The notes below the pieces were generated by a model. The model had not been told where the DNA came from and did not search any database. It worked only from the letters and a program-made list of their open reading frames with translations. The translations under genes were made by a program, and so were the position numbers. This document shows positions 12,391 to 24,698 of a stretch of DNA of 64,000 nt, one piece after another; the first letter of the stretch is position 1; each line of letters opens with the position of its first letter. The stretch lies in contig OX375872.1 in assembly GCA_947359465.1 (NCBI GenBank), forward strand, positions 14,791,018 through 14,855,017. Direction: 5' to 3'. This DNA is from Metellina segmentata. Its lineage: Eukaryota > Arthropoda > Arachnida > Araneae > Tetragnathidae.

Positions 12391-13887
12391 CTAATTAGAA
12401 AATAAATTATTAGTACAAAATTAATGTAAATAATATAATAACACCAATAAGTTTTTCATTTGATTTTGAGTGTCTGTTCATTATTAATACAAACAAAAAA
12501 CACTGGCATTCATCGTATTTGAATGATTTTGCAGAATGCATTGTTGCAAAGCTTACAAAATGGCTTTTTAAAAAGTTCATTCATCTTATAAATATTTCCT
12601 GTCATTATAAACCATAAACTGACCAGGTAAAATTTAAAACAATATTTATTCTAAATATATTAAAATACTTTATTCATTTCCCTGCAATTTTAGAGCGAAA
12701 CCAGTTCCTTGTACTATAATAGATTAAATAGTGTTCTAGAACAATCAAAAACCTTACTTATCACACTACATTGACATATGTATAACTATTTAATCTATTC
12801 TAGAACAAGGAACTGGTTTTGCTCTAAAATTGCAGTGTAATGAATAAAGTATTTTAATATATTTAGAGTAAATATTGTTTTAAATTTTACCCGGTCAGCT
12901 TATGGTTTATAATGACAGGAAATATTTACAAGATGAATGAACTTTTAAAAAAGCCATTTTGTAAGCTTTGCAACAATGCATCCTGCAAAATCATTCAAAT
13001 ACGATGAATTACCAGTACAATACATAGAAAAAATTAATTGTGAGAAAATATCGCATTGGTAAAGGTGCCTGAGCTGGAGCCAGGGGAATTCAACCACTTA
13101 CATGAGTGGAGGAGTGGCAATGGCCATGCTGGAGCACATGTAAGAGGTTGAAATTTCGATATCTTTATTAAAGGGTATTAAATATAAATCTTTGAGAAAT
13201 TGTATTAGATATCTTGGCGACTAAATTAACAATAATCTAATTAACTCATACAAAGTGTCAGAATTTTTAATGATGGCTTTTTTCGAAAAAATTACACTAA
13301 ACTTCTGAAAGCTCAGTGACAAATTGTTAAAAAACTAATCAAAATTTTAAATTACTTTTACTTAAAATCACAAGTATACTTGATTACCATGAGCAAAATA
13401 CAAAACAATTTTATATCTACTAGTTTGAGTGTAACAAATATTTAAGTGCTCTATGACCTTCCCAAGCAGAATTTAAGTTCTTACTGCTTTGAAAGATCTA
13501 TAATCCATGAAAAAACCTTTTTCCAAAAAATGAATATGGCCTAGTTTAACACAATATTTGTCTTCAAACTGAATCTTTTTTTAATTGAAGATGGTGAGGC
13601 AAACATTTTATATTTCATTCTTGAATTTCAAAAGATTCACCTGACAGCAAAAAACTATTGAAATAAAATTTTTAAAAACTATTAAAAGCTATGAATCAAG
13701 CTTCACTCATAGAATAACTTTTCAGTTAATAAAATAAGTTTGAATTTCAAGACAAATATGAGGAACACATCAATCATGCTCATAAACTATGGAAGTAAAA
13801 AAATTTTAAAACATTTTAACATTAAAGATTTAAAATGCTATTTGCAAATGTTTTCACATTTAAGTATGCAACAAATCAAATTTATAC
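12391..13887 (-). other. egl intron 3 (noncoding)
   Basis: 1.5-kb intron dominated on its 3' side by the 513-bp hairpin element at 12503-13015; the remainder is AT-rich with nothing else recognised. Confidence 0.6.
12503..13015. mobile_element. 513-bp fold-back element (near full-length inverted repeat)
   Basis: Left arm ~12503-12732 and right arm ~12786-13015 are reverse complements along almost their whole length with only scattered differences. Ends are CTGGCATTCATCGTATTT and AAATACGATGAATTACCAG; the loop is ~55 bases. No coding capacity. This is a MITE/foldback architecture, and transcription of egl would place it as a long RNA hairpin in intron 3. Confidence 0.85.
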
Positions 13888-14132
13888 CTTTTTATGTTAT
13901 AATATACAGTTGGTAAAAGGCAGAATACATCAAATGCAGCATGAAATATCATGTCATCTGTTAGGGGGCGGCGACTCCAAAACTTTTGATCCCTTCGATA
14001 AAGACTTTTCATTTGATCCTTACGTGGGTTTACTGGTCCACCATAGGTGCTACATAAAGTGTTTAGAGAAATATTCTTAACTTTGTATACAGGCTTTCCA
14101 GCATCCTGTTGTTGCAAAACAGCATGGGCAGC
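13888..14132 (-). CDS. egl: Egalitarian exon 3 (end of exonuclease-like domain)
   Basis: A 245-base exon with acceptor AAATAG|GCTGCC and donor AAAAG|GTATAA, ending in phase 2. It encodes KPVYKVKNISLNTLC, then YRRDQKFWSRRPL, then the ExoIII region IFHAAFDVFCL. In DEDDy exonucleases ExoIII is Y-x-x-x-D. Here the aromatic position reads His (HAAFD), so activity may be altered or absent. All other landmarks fit Egl well. Confidence 0.9.
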
Positions 14133-15745
14133 CTATTTGAAACAAGACAAAAATTATGTATCAAAGAGTAAATTCACATAAAACTGGAACATTTCCTGCA
14201 AACCAGATGAAGAATATAACAATCCCAAATGAATAGTAAAATATGTCAAAAAAAAAATATCAAACAATATAAAAAACATACAATTTCATAAACATCCTAG
14301 CAAGATGATACTATCAGTCAAACTCCACATTTACAAAATGTTTAAGTGTATGTTACATTAAAAGCGAGATACCTTACATGAAGTACCTTCAATATCAGAT
14401 GTTGTCATAGGTATATAGTAGGTACACATATAACAAGAAAAATAACTATAATAACTAACTATATATTAGAAATATAACTGTAAATAATTGCTAAAATGTG
14501 AAATAACAATAAAACAAATAAGTAGAATTAGTTTTAGCAAGTCACAAATACAAGAATAAAAAAGGAGAATTACAAGCATTGAAAAAGTACAGCTTAAGAA
14601 TTCGGGGATAAAACATAATTGCTATGAAATCAACAACTATCGTTGGTAACTAAAATAAATATTTCAAGCGATAAATTCCTGAGAAATCCTATTTTAAAAA
14701 ACACAGGAGACTTGACAAGAAAATATAAAAGTCAGTCATTGAATCTGTACATTCCTAGAATAAATATTCTTAAAATCATGTTCTATTTTAAGACTGGGGT
14801 GTGGCATTATTAGGTCTCTTTTGGAGGGCTCGAGCACACACTAAAATTTTCCATCCACTTCAAAATCATTGCTTTCCTTTTGTTAGTTCTGTGACTGGTA
14901 GAATTGTGAATAAAATAAAATCCATTTTTTTAAAAATTATTTTCCATATTCAGCATTAATTTTTAAATATTTGTTCTTGACATAAGAAAATTTTCATTTT
15001 CTGAACATTTTCATGGGAGAAATGAATTTAAAAAACTCATTCCATGGACTCCATTTAAAAAAGTATTTGATGTTTTTCATAATGATGCATATTGCTAAAT
15101 AAAAATTGTTTTTAGCCAAGAAAACCACTTTTACAATGCATGTAATTTTCATCTCAAATCCCAACATAAAATATCCTGGAAAAACACTAGAGTGAGGGTA
15201 AGCTCTCCAATCTGATTTTCTTACAATATCTGATAAATAAAATTTGAATTCTTTAAAATAATGGTTTACAATATTAGAAATTCCTAAAATCACTATTAAA
15301 TTTTAAGCAAAGGATGCAAAATGCAATTTACTGTAATTTTTCTATGCACATTAATGGTAATGAGCTCAGAGCACTGAGCTGCTCATGTGATGATAAAATT
15401 ACATAGCTCTTGAAAAACATCAAACATGTATAATTTGATGTGCAATGATCGAATTCACAGTTTTGTAATTGTCTCATTAACTTAAATATGTTTGCCATCT
15501 GTCTCTTTTGTCCGATAGATTAAAATATTCTAGTCAACAATTAACCATTATATCAGAAGCTTTTGACATTATAAAGAACAAGTAGTAAACAAAATTCCAA
15601 CATTCATTTTGCATAACCTATAACTGATTGCACGTTTGGAGAATTATATAAATGAATGGCTTAAGGCAACATAACATGTCACACTTCAAAGTTTTTAGGA
15701 GCAATTTTCAAGTTTTAAATGTCCCAAAATTATAATGTTTTATAA

Positions 15746-16956
15746 CAGGGCATCAAGATTTAAATCAACGATTAAAATCATGATTTTAATCAAATTATTT
15801 TTTTTAATCATTGATTTAAATCCCAACCAATCTTACATTTTTATAACTAAGTAAATACACACTAGAAAAATCACAGAACTTGTCAAATGCTTTAAACTTT
15901 CTGCACTCATGGTGATTTCAACACTAATGACTGCACCCAGTACTGATCAGCTGTTGAAAAAATGTTTGGCAGTGGACACTTGCAAATGATCTGAGGTGTC
16001 TATGGAATGTTGAGTGTTGAATAAGGGATTCTGCCAGACAGTAAAGTAAAAAAACAAGTTGATATCTATTTGAAAGTTTTGACAATGCATGCATAATTTT
16101 ATGTTACGAACAATAAAGCATTCACTCATGCAAGTGTGGGAAGCATGAGAAAATATTGTACATTAATGTTATACTTAAAAAAGTCTTTAGCTATTTACAT
16201 TGTCCATGATCCCACTAGTAGGCCTAAACTACTTGTTCCCCTTTAATTTGACTGTGGCTAATGGCTTAGCTGTTGTGATTTTTTCAACTTTTTTTTAATT
16301 GAGACATAAATACAAAATAATACAACTAATGTAATTAATAATTAATTAAATAAAAAATACAACTAAGCTTTCTATTTGAAAGGATGAAAGTTTAAACACT
16401 ATGAACATCTTTCATTTTGTAAAATGCACCCTGAAACAGTCACCTGTGACTTTAAGAGTAGTGATCCATAACAAATATTTATCTAATCAGACTATAATTT
16501 AGGTCTGTCACTTACACTTACTGATAAATTTGTTAACATGATGTAATTTACTCAAGAAAAACTATGTAGGATGTCGCCTTGTGTTTTAAAGTTAAACAAA
16601 TGTTTTACCTTTTGCTTTTATTTTAAAAATTCACTTTTAAATGTATTGTAAAAAACTTTTATATGTATTGTAAAAAACTTTTATATGTATTGTAAAAAAC
16701 TTTTATATGTATTGTAAAACCATGTAACAAATGATTTTTAGTAAAATAAATATTGATTAACCATGTCACAAATTCTGATTGTTTACTTTTAAAAATATTG
16801 GTTTACATGTCATGTCAAAAACTCAAAATTTTTATTTAACAAATTAATATATAATTATTATAAAAACAATGTATCTACAGTAATTTTTAAAAAATCTGAT
16901 TTAAATAAAAAAAAATTAGATTACTTTTTTTTTAATCATGATTTTTTTACACTCTG
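15746..16956. mobile_element. hAT-like non-autonomous transposon
   Basis: Ends CAGGGCATCAAG and ACACTCTG are flanked by TTTTATAA and GTTTATAA, an 8-bp target duplication with one mismatch, as for hAT elements. Subterminal regions carry inverted ATTTAAATC/AATCATGATT words. No transposase frame. A short tandem array lies inside at 16641-16720. Confidence 0.65.
16641..16720. repeat. 22-bp tandem repeat, ~3.5 units
   Basis: Unit TGTATTGTAAAAAACTTTTA plus two bases repeats head to tail without spacers, inside the hAT-like element. Confidence 0.85.
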
Positions 16957-17069
16957 GTTTATAACAAATTCAAGGTCATGTTGCCTTAAAATTTCAAGTA
17001 TTAAACAGTAATTCACAGAATTCTTTTGTGATACTCTGGAATATTTTGTTTTTAATTAGATTTAATACA

Positions 17070-17658
17070 TCTCTAATATTATAAAAGGAAGTGTTTGTTT
17101 GTTTGGGGCTTCAAAATCCAGACAATTCTATGGCACTTACAGTAATGAGATTTGGCACACAGGTGGTCCGAATTATTTGCAATTTTTGGGTCGTGGCGAA
17201 TTTTAAAATTCAATCTAGAATATTTTAAAATTAATTTCATAGTTTTATTCTCCATTGGTTTTTCAAATGCGGAGAACTTTTCCCACTCATGCAACCTGGC
17301 AGTCAGGGTTTGGAATCATGCCAACTTTTTTTCATCCGCAAAATGCGGAGAAAATTATTATTTTTTGCTTCCACTTTGATTTTGCGTAATTGATTTTCCA
17401 ACCAGACGATAAATCTTTTAACGGAAGTCAAAGTTCTTTTTTCTATGTCCTTGACGGTTAAAGATGAGTAAAAATTTCAACAGATTTTAAATCTGCAGAA
17501 AATTTCAGTTTAGATTGATACCTAAAAATATGATTTTCTTTAAATAAATAATTTTTTAATTGAATATATCTTCAACGGATTTGATATCTGCGGAAAATTG
17601 TACAGCAGCTTAATACCTTACACCACTTGCAATGCCGGGCTAGCCACGCAGTGGCTAG
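17070..17658 (+). mobile_element. Non-autonomous Helitron
   Basis: Starts TCTCTAATATTATAAAAGG preceded by A and ends CTAG followed by T, so insertion is between A and T. Just before the end is a GC-rich hairpin TAGCCAC-GCA-GTGGCTA. These are the three hallmarks of Helitrons (5' TC, 3' hairpin plus CTRR, A/T target). 589 bp, without Rep/helicase. Confidence 0.85.
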
Positions 17659-17756
17659 TATGTATGTATATATATATATATATTTATATATATATCCCTT
17701 TAAATCTTTTGAGAATTTACCAAGTTCCTCAAAAATTGGCTTTTATATAATTTCAG

Positions 17757-17952
17757 TCCCTCAGCCAAATAAATTACCAGTATGGCATTTTTATAAGCAG
17801 ATTGTTTTCCAGAGGTATCTAATTGAATCAGAAATCACAAGACAGAACACGTCAGTATAAGTCCTTATACTGACGTGTTCTGTCTTGTTTCTGTGATTCA
17901 ATTAAATACCTCTAAAAAACAATATGATTTGTTTCCTAATTTATACCATTGA
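17757..17952. repeat. Long hairpin with perfect central stem
   Basis: Around the centre at ~17860 a ~25-bp perfect palindromic stem (CAGAACACGTCAGTATAAG and its complement) is separated by only a few bases, and weaker pairing continues ~95 bases outward on each side. A foldback MITE; pre-miRNA-like only in shape. Confidence 0.8.
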
Positions 17953-18048
17953 AATTTACCAACCATATAATCTGTACTGCAATCAACTGTAGAATTTTTA
18001 ATAAATCCAATCAAAAAAGTTTACTGTACAGGAAAAATGCTAGTTTAC

Positions 18049-18129
18049 CTGAGTATCAAATAAATTAGAGAGTACAGCTCCAAATTGATGATATAAAGCA
18101 CCACTGTCATTTCGGCAATCATGAGCAAC
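18049..18129 (-). CDS. egl: Egalitarian exon 2 (ExoII motif)
   Basis: An 81-base, 27-codon exon between TTACAG|GTTGC and CTCAG|GTAAAC, phase 0 on both sides. It encodes the ExoII block: HDCRNDSGALYHQFG, with the conserved H-D-C-R-N-D of the exonuclease-like fold. The reading frame joins the VLK end of exon 1 to the AAHAVLQQ start of exon 3, as expected for Egl. Found from homology and splice sites; it is too short to stand out as an open frame. Confidence 0.88.
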
Positions 18130-19289
18130 CTGTAATAACAAAATAAACTAAAATCAGAATTGTATACTTTAACTTGTAGTGTCAATTAATATCGCAATTT
18201 ACCTATAATTAGAATGAATCTACTGCATCTAACTGTGTATATTTGAATAAAAAGACACCTTACTTGGAAATTTTATAGAAATTCATCAAAATTATCAGCA
18301 TAGAAGTAATTTAAAATCATGTAAGGCTTGGGCAAATTTCCAAATACGTTAATCTTAAAAACAAAGAATCAAGTGGGCTTTTCAAAGCATTTTTTCCACC
18401 TAAACAGAAGTTAGACAAATGTGAATAAACCAATTTTTATGGCATACTCTCAGATTAGTCAATTGCAAACACAAGGTTCTAATGACTATACAAGTTCAAG
18501 ACATTTGTTGATATTTAACCAGTTATTTAATTATTAATTATTTAAGATCCACTCTTATGGATAATTTGATTGACAGAAAATAATGATTCAAATACAGTTC
18601 TCAATCATACTGAGCTGAACTTGCATTCACGTTATGCCCGATAGTTCAGCTAGTCTGTCAATCATGAGAGCTGCTCTAGCTGCTGAGGAATAGTTTTTAA
18701 ATAATAAACAAAAAGATAAATATTTGTTGGGGACAGTTATCATTTCCCTCCCAACATGGGCAACAATTCCAAGGGAACCCCTTGGGTAACCCCAAACATA
18801 AGATGTAAATATTTCTTATGAGTAACCAAATAAATTTTTTAAAAGAATATTGACAATTTTGACCCATGTTTCTTAGGATTCTTTCAACCAATAAATGTGA
18901 TAATTAAGTCAATTATTTTGCAGGGGTAAAGCAATACTATACTACTCAGAAATCTTGCAACATTCAGATTAATAAAGAAATGCTAAATTTTGATTTGAAT
19001 CTCATTAATATTCTGAAACAAAATCACTTGATTTAAATTGACAAAAACCGAGTACAATAAATGAAACTTTTCCTAACAGATTTATCTTCTAAGTATTTTC
19101 AGACATGTCTGATTTTTAATTGTGATCACTGAAATTCAACACACAAGTTACGATTTAAAAACACAGGAGAAAAAGAGAAATACATCCAGGGAATTGAGTC
19201 TCATGTGTGTGTGTGTGCACCCAAACATCAATTTTTAGCGAACCTATAAATATTTTTTTTCTCAATGCTATTTGAACATTGGTCATAGC

Positions 19290-19487
19290 ACAACAAGGAT
19301 ACTGAACCACTTAGCATTACCCTGGTACACCATGTAGATGTTGCACCTCACATACCACACATCCAAAGCACAATTTGTTGATAGAGGCTGCACATTCGCA
19401 CTAGATGGACAAAGAGATACATGGTTACCCGAGATTCAAACCGGGAACCTTTCAATCTAGAAGCCAGTACTCTGATCATACAACCAA
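19290..19487 (-). mobile_element. Diverged tRNA-derived SINE-like sequence
   Basis: On the - strand a B-box-like GGTTTGAATCTCGGG follows a degenerate A box, then a body without clear match to the other SINE copies here. Confidence 0.4.
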
Positions 19488-20675
19488 TAGATATATATTA
19501 TACTCTCAATTTTTCACAAAATTTGACTTTGGACGTGTGTGACTGATTTTCATTTCCAAATGCAGGTGAAAAGAAAGTACAATGCTCTCATAAAGAGTAC
19601 CGTTAAAAAAAATTAAGGACTTTTATTACAAACTACTGCTTCTTAAATCCCTTAAAAACAAAAATTAAAAACTGGGAACCTTACAGTGGATTCTGAACCA
19701 CTGCAAACATCCATGCCTAGAACAAGATTCAAACCTAAAGCCAGACCACACTCCAAATACATCCTCAGGCAATCTCATATCAAAGTGAAAAAGCTCACCA
19801 ACATGAAAGCAGAACTGAAGATACATTACTCAGCTATGGAATTAGTAAAGTGTATCGTGCAAAGAAAAAGTACATAAAAATGAAGCTAAATGGCCATATT
19901 ATGCCAAGCTGTGCCAAACAACGTCAAATAAATGGACATGCACAATGTAAGTGTTTAACGTTGCAATCAATAATTAATTACAAATATCATTAATTATGTG
20001 AACCAGTTCATAAAGATTACTAAAGCATGTATTAGGATAATCTAACCCTTATTGTTTCAAAATGTATTTTAATTATTTCAATCAATCCATTAAACGAAAA
20101 TTAACTTTTAGATTCAAGGGACGCCAGTTGTAACAGCAAAAATACAAAACGTATTTTATTACAATTCAAGATCACACAAGAGGCAAAAATCTGTTGCCAA
20201 AAACATTTGCGTCTTCTCATGCAATTGACGCCACATAAATTCAATTAAGAAGGAATCTAGGTAATGGCAGTCTGTGCAGCATTCGCGAAATAAACTGGTT
20301 ACCACATTTGACGCACATAATTACGACTAGCGCCGCGTTAACCAAAAAGTACACAAGAAGCTTGATATTTGGGTAGCTCAGAATAAATTCCTGAGTACGC
20401 TGATGACAGGTATTAATTTAGGTGAATATTTTGCAGAAAATATTAAGAGGTTTATATTTAAACTCAGTTGATTTTCTTCCATAGTTATTAAATAAGCTAG
20501 GAAGTAAGTGGGGAAACGCTGAGTACTCATTTATAACATACTGGAAACATATGTTCAGCAGTGTTGATTCGTTTATCAGGTACTGGCTAAATAACTGTAC
20601 TTGCTACAGAATACCTCTTTAAAATCATCACAGAAAATGGCTTTTATATATTAAGAAATTGTAATGAATTTATTT

Positions 20676-20760
20676 GATATTTATGAGGGATGGATGGATT
20701 TTTGGGGTTTTATGGTGCAAGGTCCAAGAACGGACAAGCTGCGCCGATATTTATGAGGGA
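20676..20760. mobile_element. 55-bp insertion with perfect 15-bp target duplication
   Basis: GATATTTATGAGGGA occurs at 20676-20690 and again at 20746-20760. Between them are 55 bases containing TTTTGGGGTTTTATGGTGCA and ending CTGCGCC. The long perfect duplication indicates retroposition-type insertion of a very short sequence. Confidence 0.7.
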
Positions 20761-22834
20761 GAGGAAAATAAGTAGCAACATATATATTTAATAAACAACG
20801 TTGTAAATTTGGCTAAAGACTTTTTTATAAAACTTTCTTGTAAACTACATTTTTCATTGTGCATTTTCGCAGGGGGCTGTATAATCACTGTGTCATCCAA
20901 TACACCACTAAATCATAAGGGTATATTACATCAGTGCACCACTACTGGCCCGCACCTGAGGCACCAGCGAGTAATGAGACTGAGGTGCCAGTGCCGAACA
21001 TGAAGATGGGGAATAGAAAAAACACGATCTGAACCCCTACATAGGCACAAAACGCTGTCAATATCACACTGATACCATCACGCTGTCAATATCAATGAGC
21101 TCCATTACTAATGTGTGTATGGGGAAAAAGAAAAGTAAAACAGAGAAAGTTATGCAAAATAATCTGCATATTTTTATGCATGTGGGACATGAGACAAATT
21201 AAAAAATAAGAATCAGTAGAAAGCGTCCAGCTCAGTGACAAAATGTAATAGCAAAACAGTTATAATAAATATTGAAAGCAGAGAAAAAAATGAATCGCTA
21301 GAGTACAAATCCTTCCTATCTTAAAACCAAATAAAACTTTTGTAGCATATTTCCTTTGAGTGTTTAAATTAACAAGAGTCAGTCGTAAATCACTATGTCA
21401 AATATTACTCTTTTCTGTATTTGCATTACTGTTTCCTCTTTATGTATTCTTATCAGTTCATTCGTGTAATGCAATCCTTTTCATATGCATGGTCTTAGGC
21501 CTTAGGTCAATTTTAAGCCTCTTAGGAGTCAGGTTTTTCAAAAATGCTTTCTTAAGTGCACCTCAACAGTATAAGAATCACCCTGCAAAATTACAGCTTC
21601 CTAGACCTTGTTTTTGAGATAGTGATCAGTGAGTGAATGAGTGGTATTTGGATTTTATAAATAGAAATAGCAAATCTAATAGAAATAACAAATTCTCTGA
21701 ATAACAGATCAAGTCTATCCAACTTTTCCATGGGAACGATGATGTCAAAATTAATATTTACGCTGTGGTCCTCAAATTTCTTCACTCGCCTTACAGAACA
21801 GCAGGTTTCACCTGATTTCAATCTCCAATGTAAGTAACTTGGGCAATAGATTTTTGAATGACTTTTACAACTGACACAGTATTGCCTAAATGCCACTTAA
21901 TGGAAATTGAGGGTGAAAGTTGTAATATTTTTAAGATCACTTCAGGGTTTCCTACTTTTTAATCATTTGCACTCTTTCAAACCCACTTTATGTTTCGAAC
22001 AAGGAACTGTTTTAATTTTGTTTCGATTAAAATTAGTATATGGAAATGTAGGCAATAACGAATATGAACTCTATTTATTTTTCTATTTCAATGACTGATA
22101 TTGAAAACCACAAGTAATTTTGTCGTAAAGATTTTGATAATTTATTTCTGAAATCGTCAGCATGATTTTGTCTCATCATTTATATTCTCCACTAACGATT
22201 TAGTTCATAATATTCATATTTTGGGTAGTAAATTAATCGATGGTGTAAAGGAATATAAAAGGCAGGTATTTTCTTATGTAGATAGTTAATATGTAAAACA
22301 CAGCACATAACATGCATACTTATGTTTCGTTCTTGCTTTGGGAGTACTATTTTCTTGCACATTTAATTTATTATTTATGAATTCATTGAAAAATTATTAA
22401 CTAATGAATGAATATTTGCTTCACCTGCTGCATTTAATAGGCTAAATACCTCATAAGAAAAGTTCTTAATATTCTGCTTTAAATACATATTTATTTTAAC
22501 TGAATAGTGTTAATATATGCCTATTACAAATGTGTTTTAAATTTTAGCAACAGTTTGCTGATTGTCTGTCTCGTGGATCATTCGTTTTCAACGCTGTAAT
22601 TAAAATTTTTTTTTCTTTCCTCAACAAATCTGTTCTGTTTAAATGTTTAACGTTTTTTATTCTTTTAAAATAACAAGTGATCAGCACAAAGAGCTCTTTT
22701 AGTGAAATAATAATCAGATTTTAGAAAACTGCAAAGTTTCATTTATTAAGGCCATTTAATTTTTATTGTAGTAAGAAAGACGTTTGAAGAAGTTATAAAA
22801 CGTTTTCTTTGAAGATATCTGAAGAACTTTAAAT

Positions 22835-24322
22835 ATGGCTGAGGAATTCAAACTTCCAAAACTAAATGGCGACAACTATCATGCTTGGAGCATTTGAGTC
22901 AGAGCAGCGTTGGTACAAAAACGCAACTGGAAGGCAATTGACACAGGTTTTGAATATAAAATGAGGAATGAGGTTAATGGAAATTTATCAGAAACTCATG
23001 AATGGAGGATATGCTTTTACCAACAGAGAAGTTGCCCTCGTAATGTAATAGGCCTGCCAAAAGCATTCAAACCTCTCATTTTGAGTCTTGAAAAAGATGA
23101 AGAAAATTTAACCACAATCACTGTAAATTGGTAATTATTAGTTAACGTCATACTAGAGCAACACAACGGGCTATTGACGACAGTCAGGAATCAAACCCTT
23201 AAGGAAAAGATCGAGGACAACACCTGGAAATTTTGAACCACGGTCAAATGATGAAGCAACACCACAGTGACTGTAACAGCCAGATTAATTGTCGAGGAAA
23301 GAAGACTATCCCATACGGCAGAAGCACTAACAACAAAGAACACCAAGGGGCCCAATAAATTTTCGAAAAGGTAGACTCTAAATAAAACCACGAATAATTT
23401 TGAAGGATATGGCGCCAAAACTAAAAGGAAGGACACCCGTTGTTTCTCTTGTGGAGAATGGGGTCACATCTCTAAATTTTGTGAAGCCAAGAAGAGATAC
23501 CAAAATACAGCAAAAACTGCCTTAGATCTTAAGAACTTTTCTTTGTCAGTAAATGCAAGTAAAGGATCCCAATGGATCCTTGATGGCAGTGCTACAGAGC
23601 ACGTCATCAGAGGACAAATTAAAAAATTTAAAGCTCTATGCTTCCATAGTTGAAATGGCTAACTGCTAAAAAATCCAAATCACTGGAGTGGGTGATATTG
23701 AACTGTGTGTAAATCCTGGCAACGAAAACCAAAATAATATCACACTGTCCAATGTGTTATTTGTTCAAAAATTGGGAGCAAATCTTTTGTCAATTGGATG
23801 AATAGAAGAAAAAGGTTACAAAGTTGACTTTTCTGGTGGAGAGGCTAGAGTAATACAGAAAAATCGTGAAACCATTCTGCTGGCTAAAAAGAAAGGAAGA
23901 CTACGTAGTTGAAGAATCCAATCTGTAGCATATATTACATAAAACTGGAAGCAAAGAATTATGGCATCGCCATTTGGGACATCGTCACAATATGATGAAA
24001 AAACTTGACTCACTGTTAGTAAAAATGAACTGTACCCATTGTCAAATGACCCCAATCCTGTATGTATTCAGAGGAAGATGAATCAAAGATGTTTCCCTAA
24101 GGCAACCAACAAACAAACATGCTGGAGATTATACACTCTGATGTAGTTGGGAAGATCACCACACCATCTTTGGGTAACTCCAAGTATCTGGTTTCATTCA
24201 CAGATGATTTTTCTCATTACACAGTAGTGTACCCTATGAAGATGAATAATGAAGTTCTTGCTAAATTTGATGAATACAGACATATGGTGGAAAACCTTCA
24301 TGGCCTTCATTCAAAATTTTGA
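22835..24322 (+). pseudogene. Ty1/copia retrotransposon relic (gag-pre-integrase)
   Basis: Begins MAEEFKLPKLNGDNYHAWSI, a typical copia gag start, followed immediately by a stop. Downstream pieces in order are a CCHC knuckle (CFSCGEWGHISKFC, ~23438), a protease-like WILDGSATEH at ~23573 where the usual D-S-G order is disturbed, a pre-integrase LWHRHLGH block (~23960) and an integrase core start (HSDVVGKI, FTDDFSHY) that ends at a stop near 24322. No reverse transcriptase and no LTRs were found. Several frame breaks and a SINE insertion at 23127 make it inactive. Confidence 0.85.
23127..23260 (-). mobile_element. SINE family A, 5'-truncated, in the copia relic
   Basis: Reverse-strand copy of the family-A body and tail. 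It is flanked by ACCACAATCACTGTAA (23111-23126) and ACCACAGTGACTGTAA (23261-23276), a 16-bp target duplication with two differences, so it inserted after the copia element. Confidence 0.85.
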
Positions 24323-24440
24323 AAAGCGGGGTAAGAATAGAAATCTTTTGAAATTTTTACTTGCAAGTTAATAATTGGTTGCTATTTTAACATTTTAATT
24401 AAATTTAAAAATCAGTTTTATCTTTCTATCACAACAAGAT

Positions 24441-24698
24441 TTTTTTTTATTTCCTATGGCAAGGCTGGGTACAGATTGCACAGACAAATACAATACAGTA
24501 CAGAAATGACCAAAGGCATTGTAGCCTTATACAAGGCCAGAAGTGATGGTCACTTGTGAAGGGGCACCCAGTGGGTGGACCATCATTGTCCCTAACAAAG
24601 GACAGCACAATTTACATCCATGGCCTGACCCGGATTCGAACCAGGAACCTTCCGATCCAGAGGCCAACACCTTGACCACTACACCGGTTGGTCGGCTA
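24441..24698 (-). mobile_element. tRNA-derived SINE, family B (full copy)
   Basis: On the - strand: CGACCAACCGGTGTAGTGG (A box) and GGTTCGAATCC (B box), a ~180-bp body, and an A-rich 3' tail. Flanked by ACAACAAGAT at 24431-24440 and 24699-24708, a perfect 10-bp target duplication. Confidence 0.9.

Larger units (their letters stand above)
14133..18048 (-). other. egl intron 2 (noncoding, with repeats)
   Basis: 3.9-kb intron containing an hAT-like element (15746-16956), a Helitron (17070-17658), a TA microsatellite (17659-17695) and a perfect-stem hairpin (17757-17952). Remaining sequence shows no gene. Confidence 0.6.

Noticed and set aside
16641..16720. Regular short repeats as CRISPR
   Set aside because: Units are head to tail without spacers, in eukaryotic DNA.
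21360..21617. 85-codon hydrophobic frame in egl intron 1
   Set aside because: T-rich intronic sequence gives Leu/Phe-rich frames; no start context, signal or homology.
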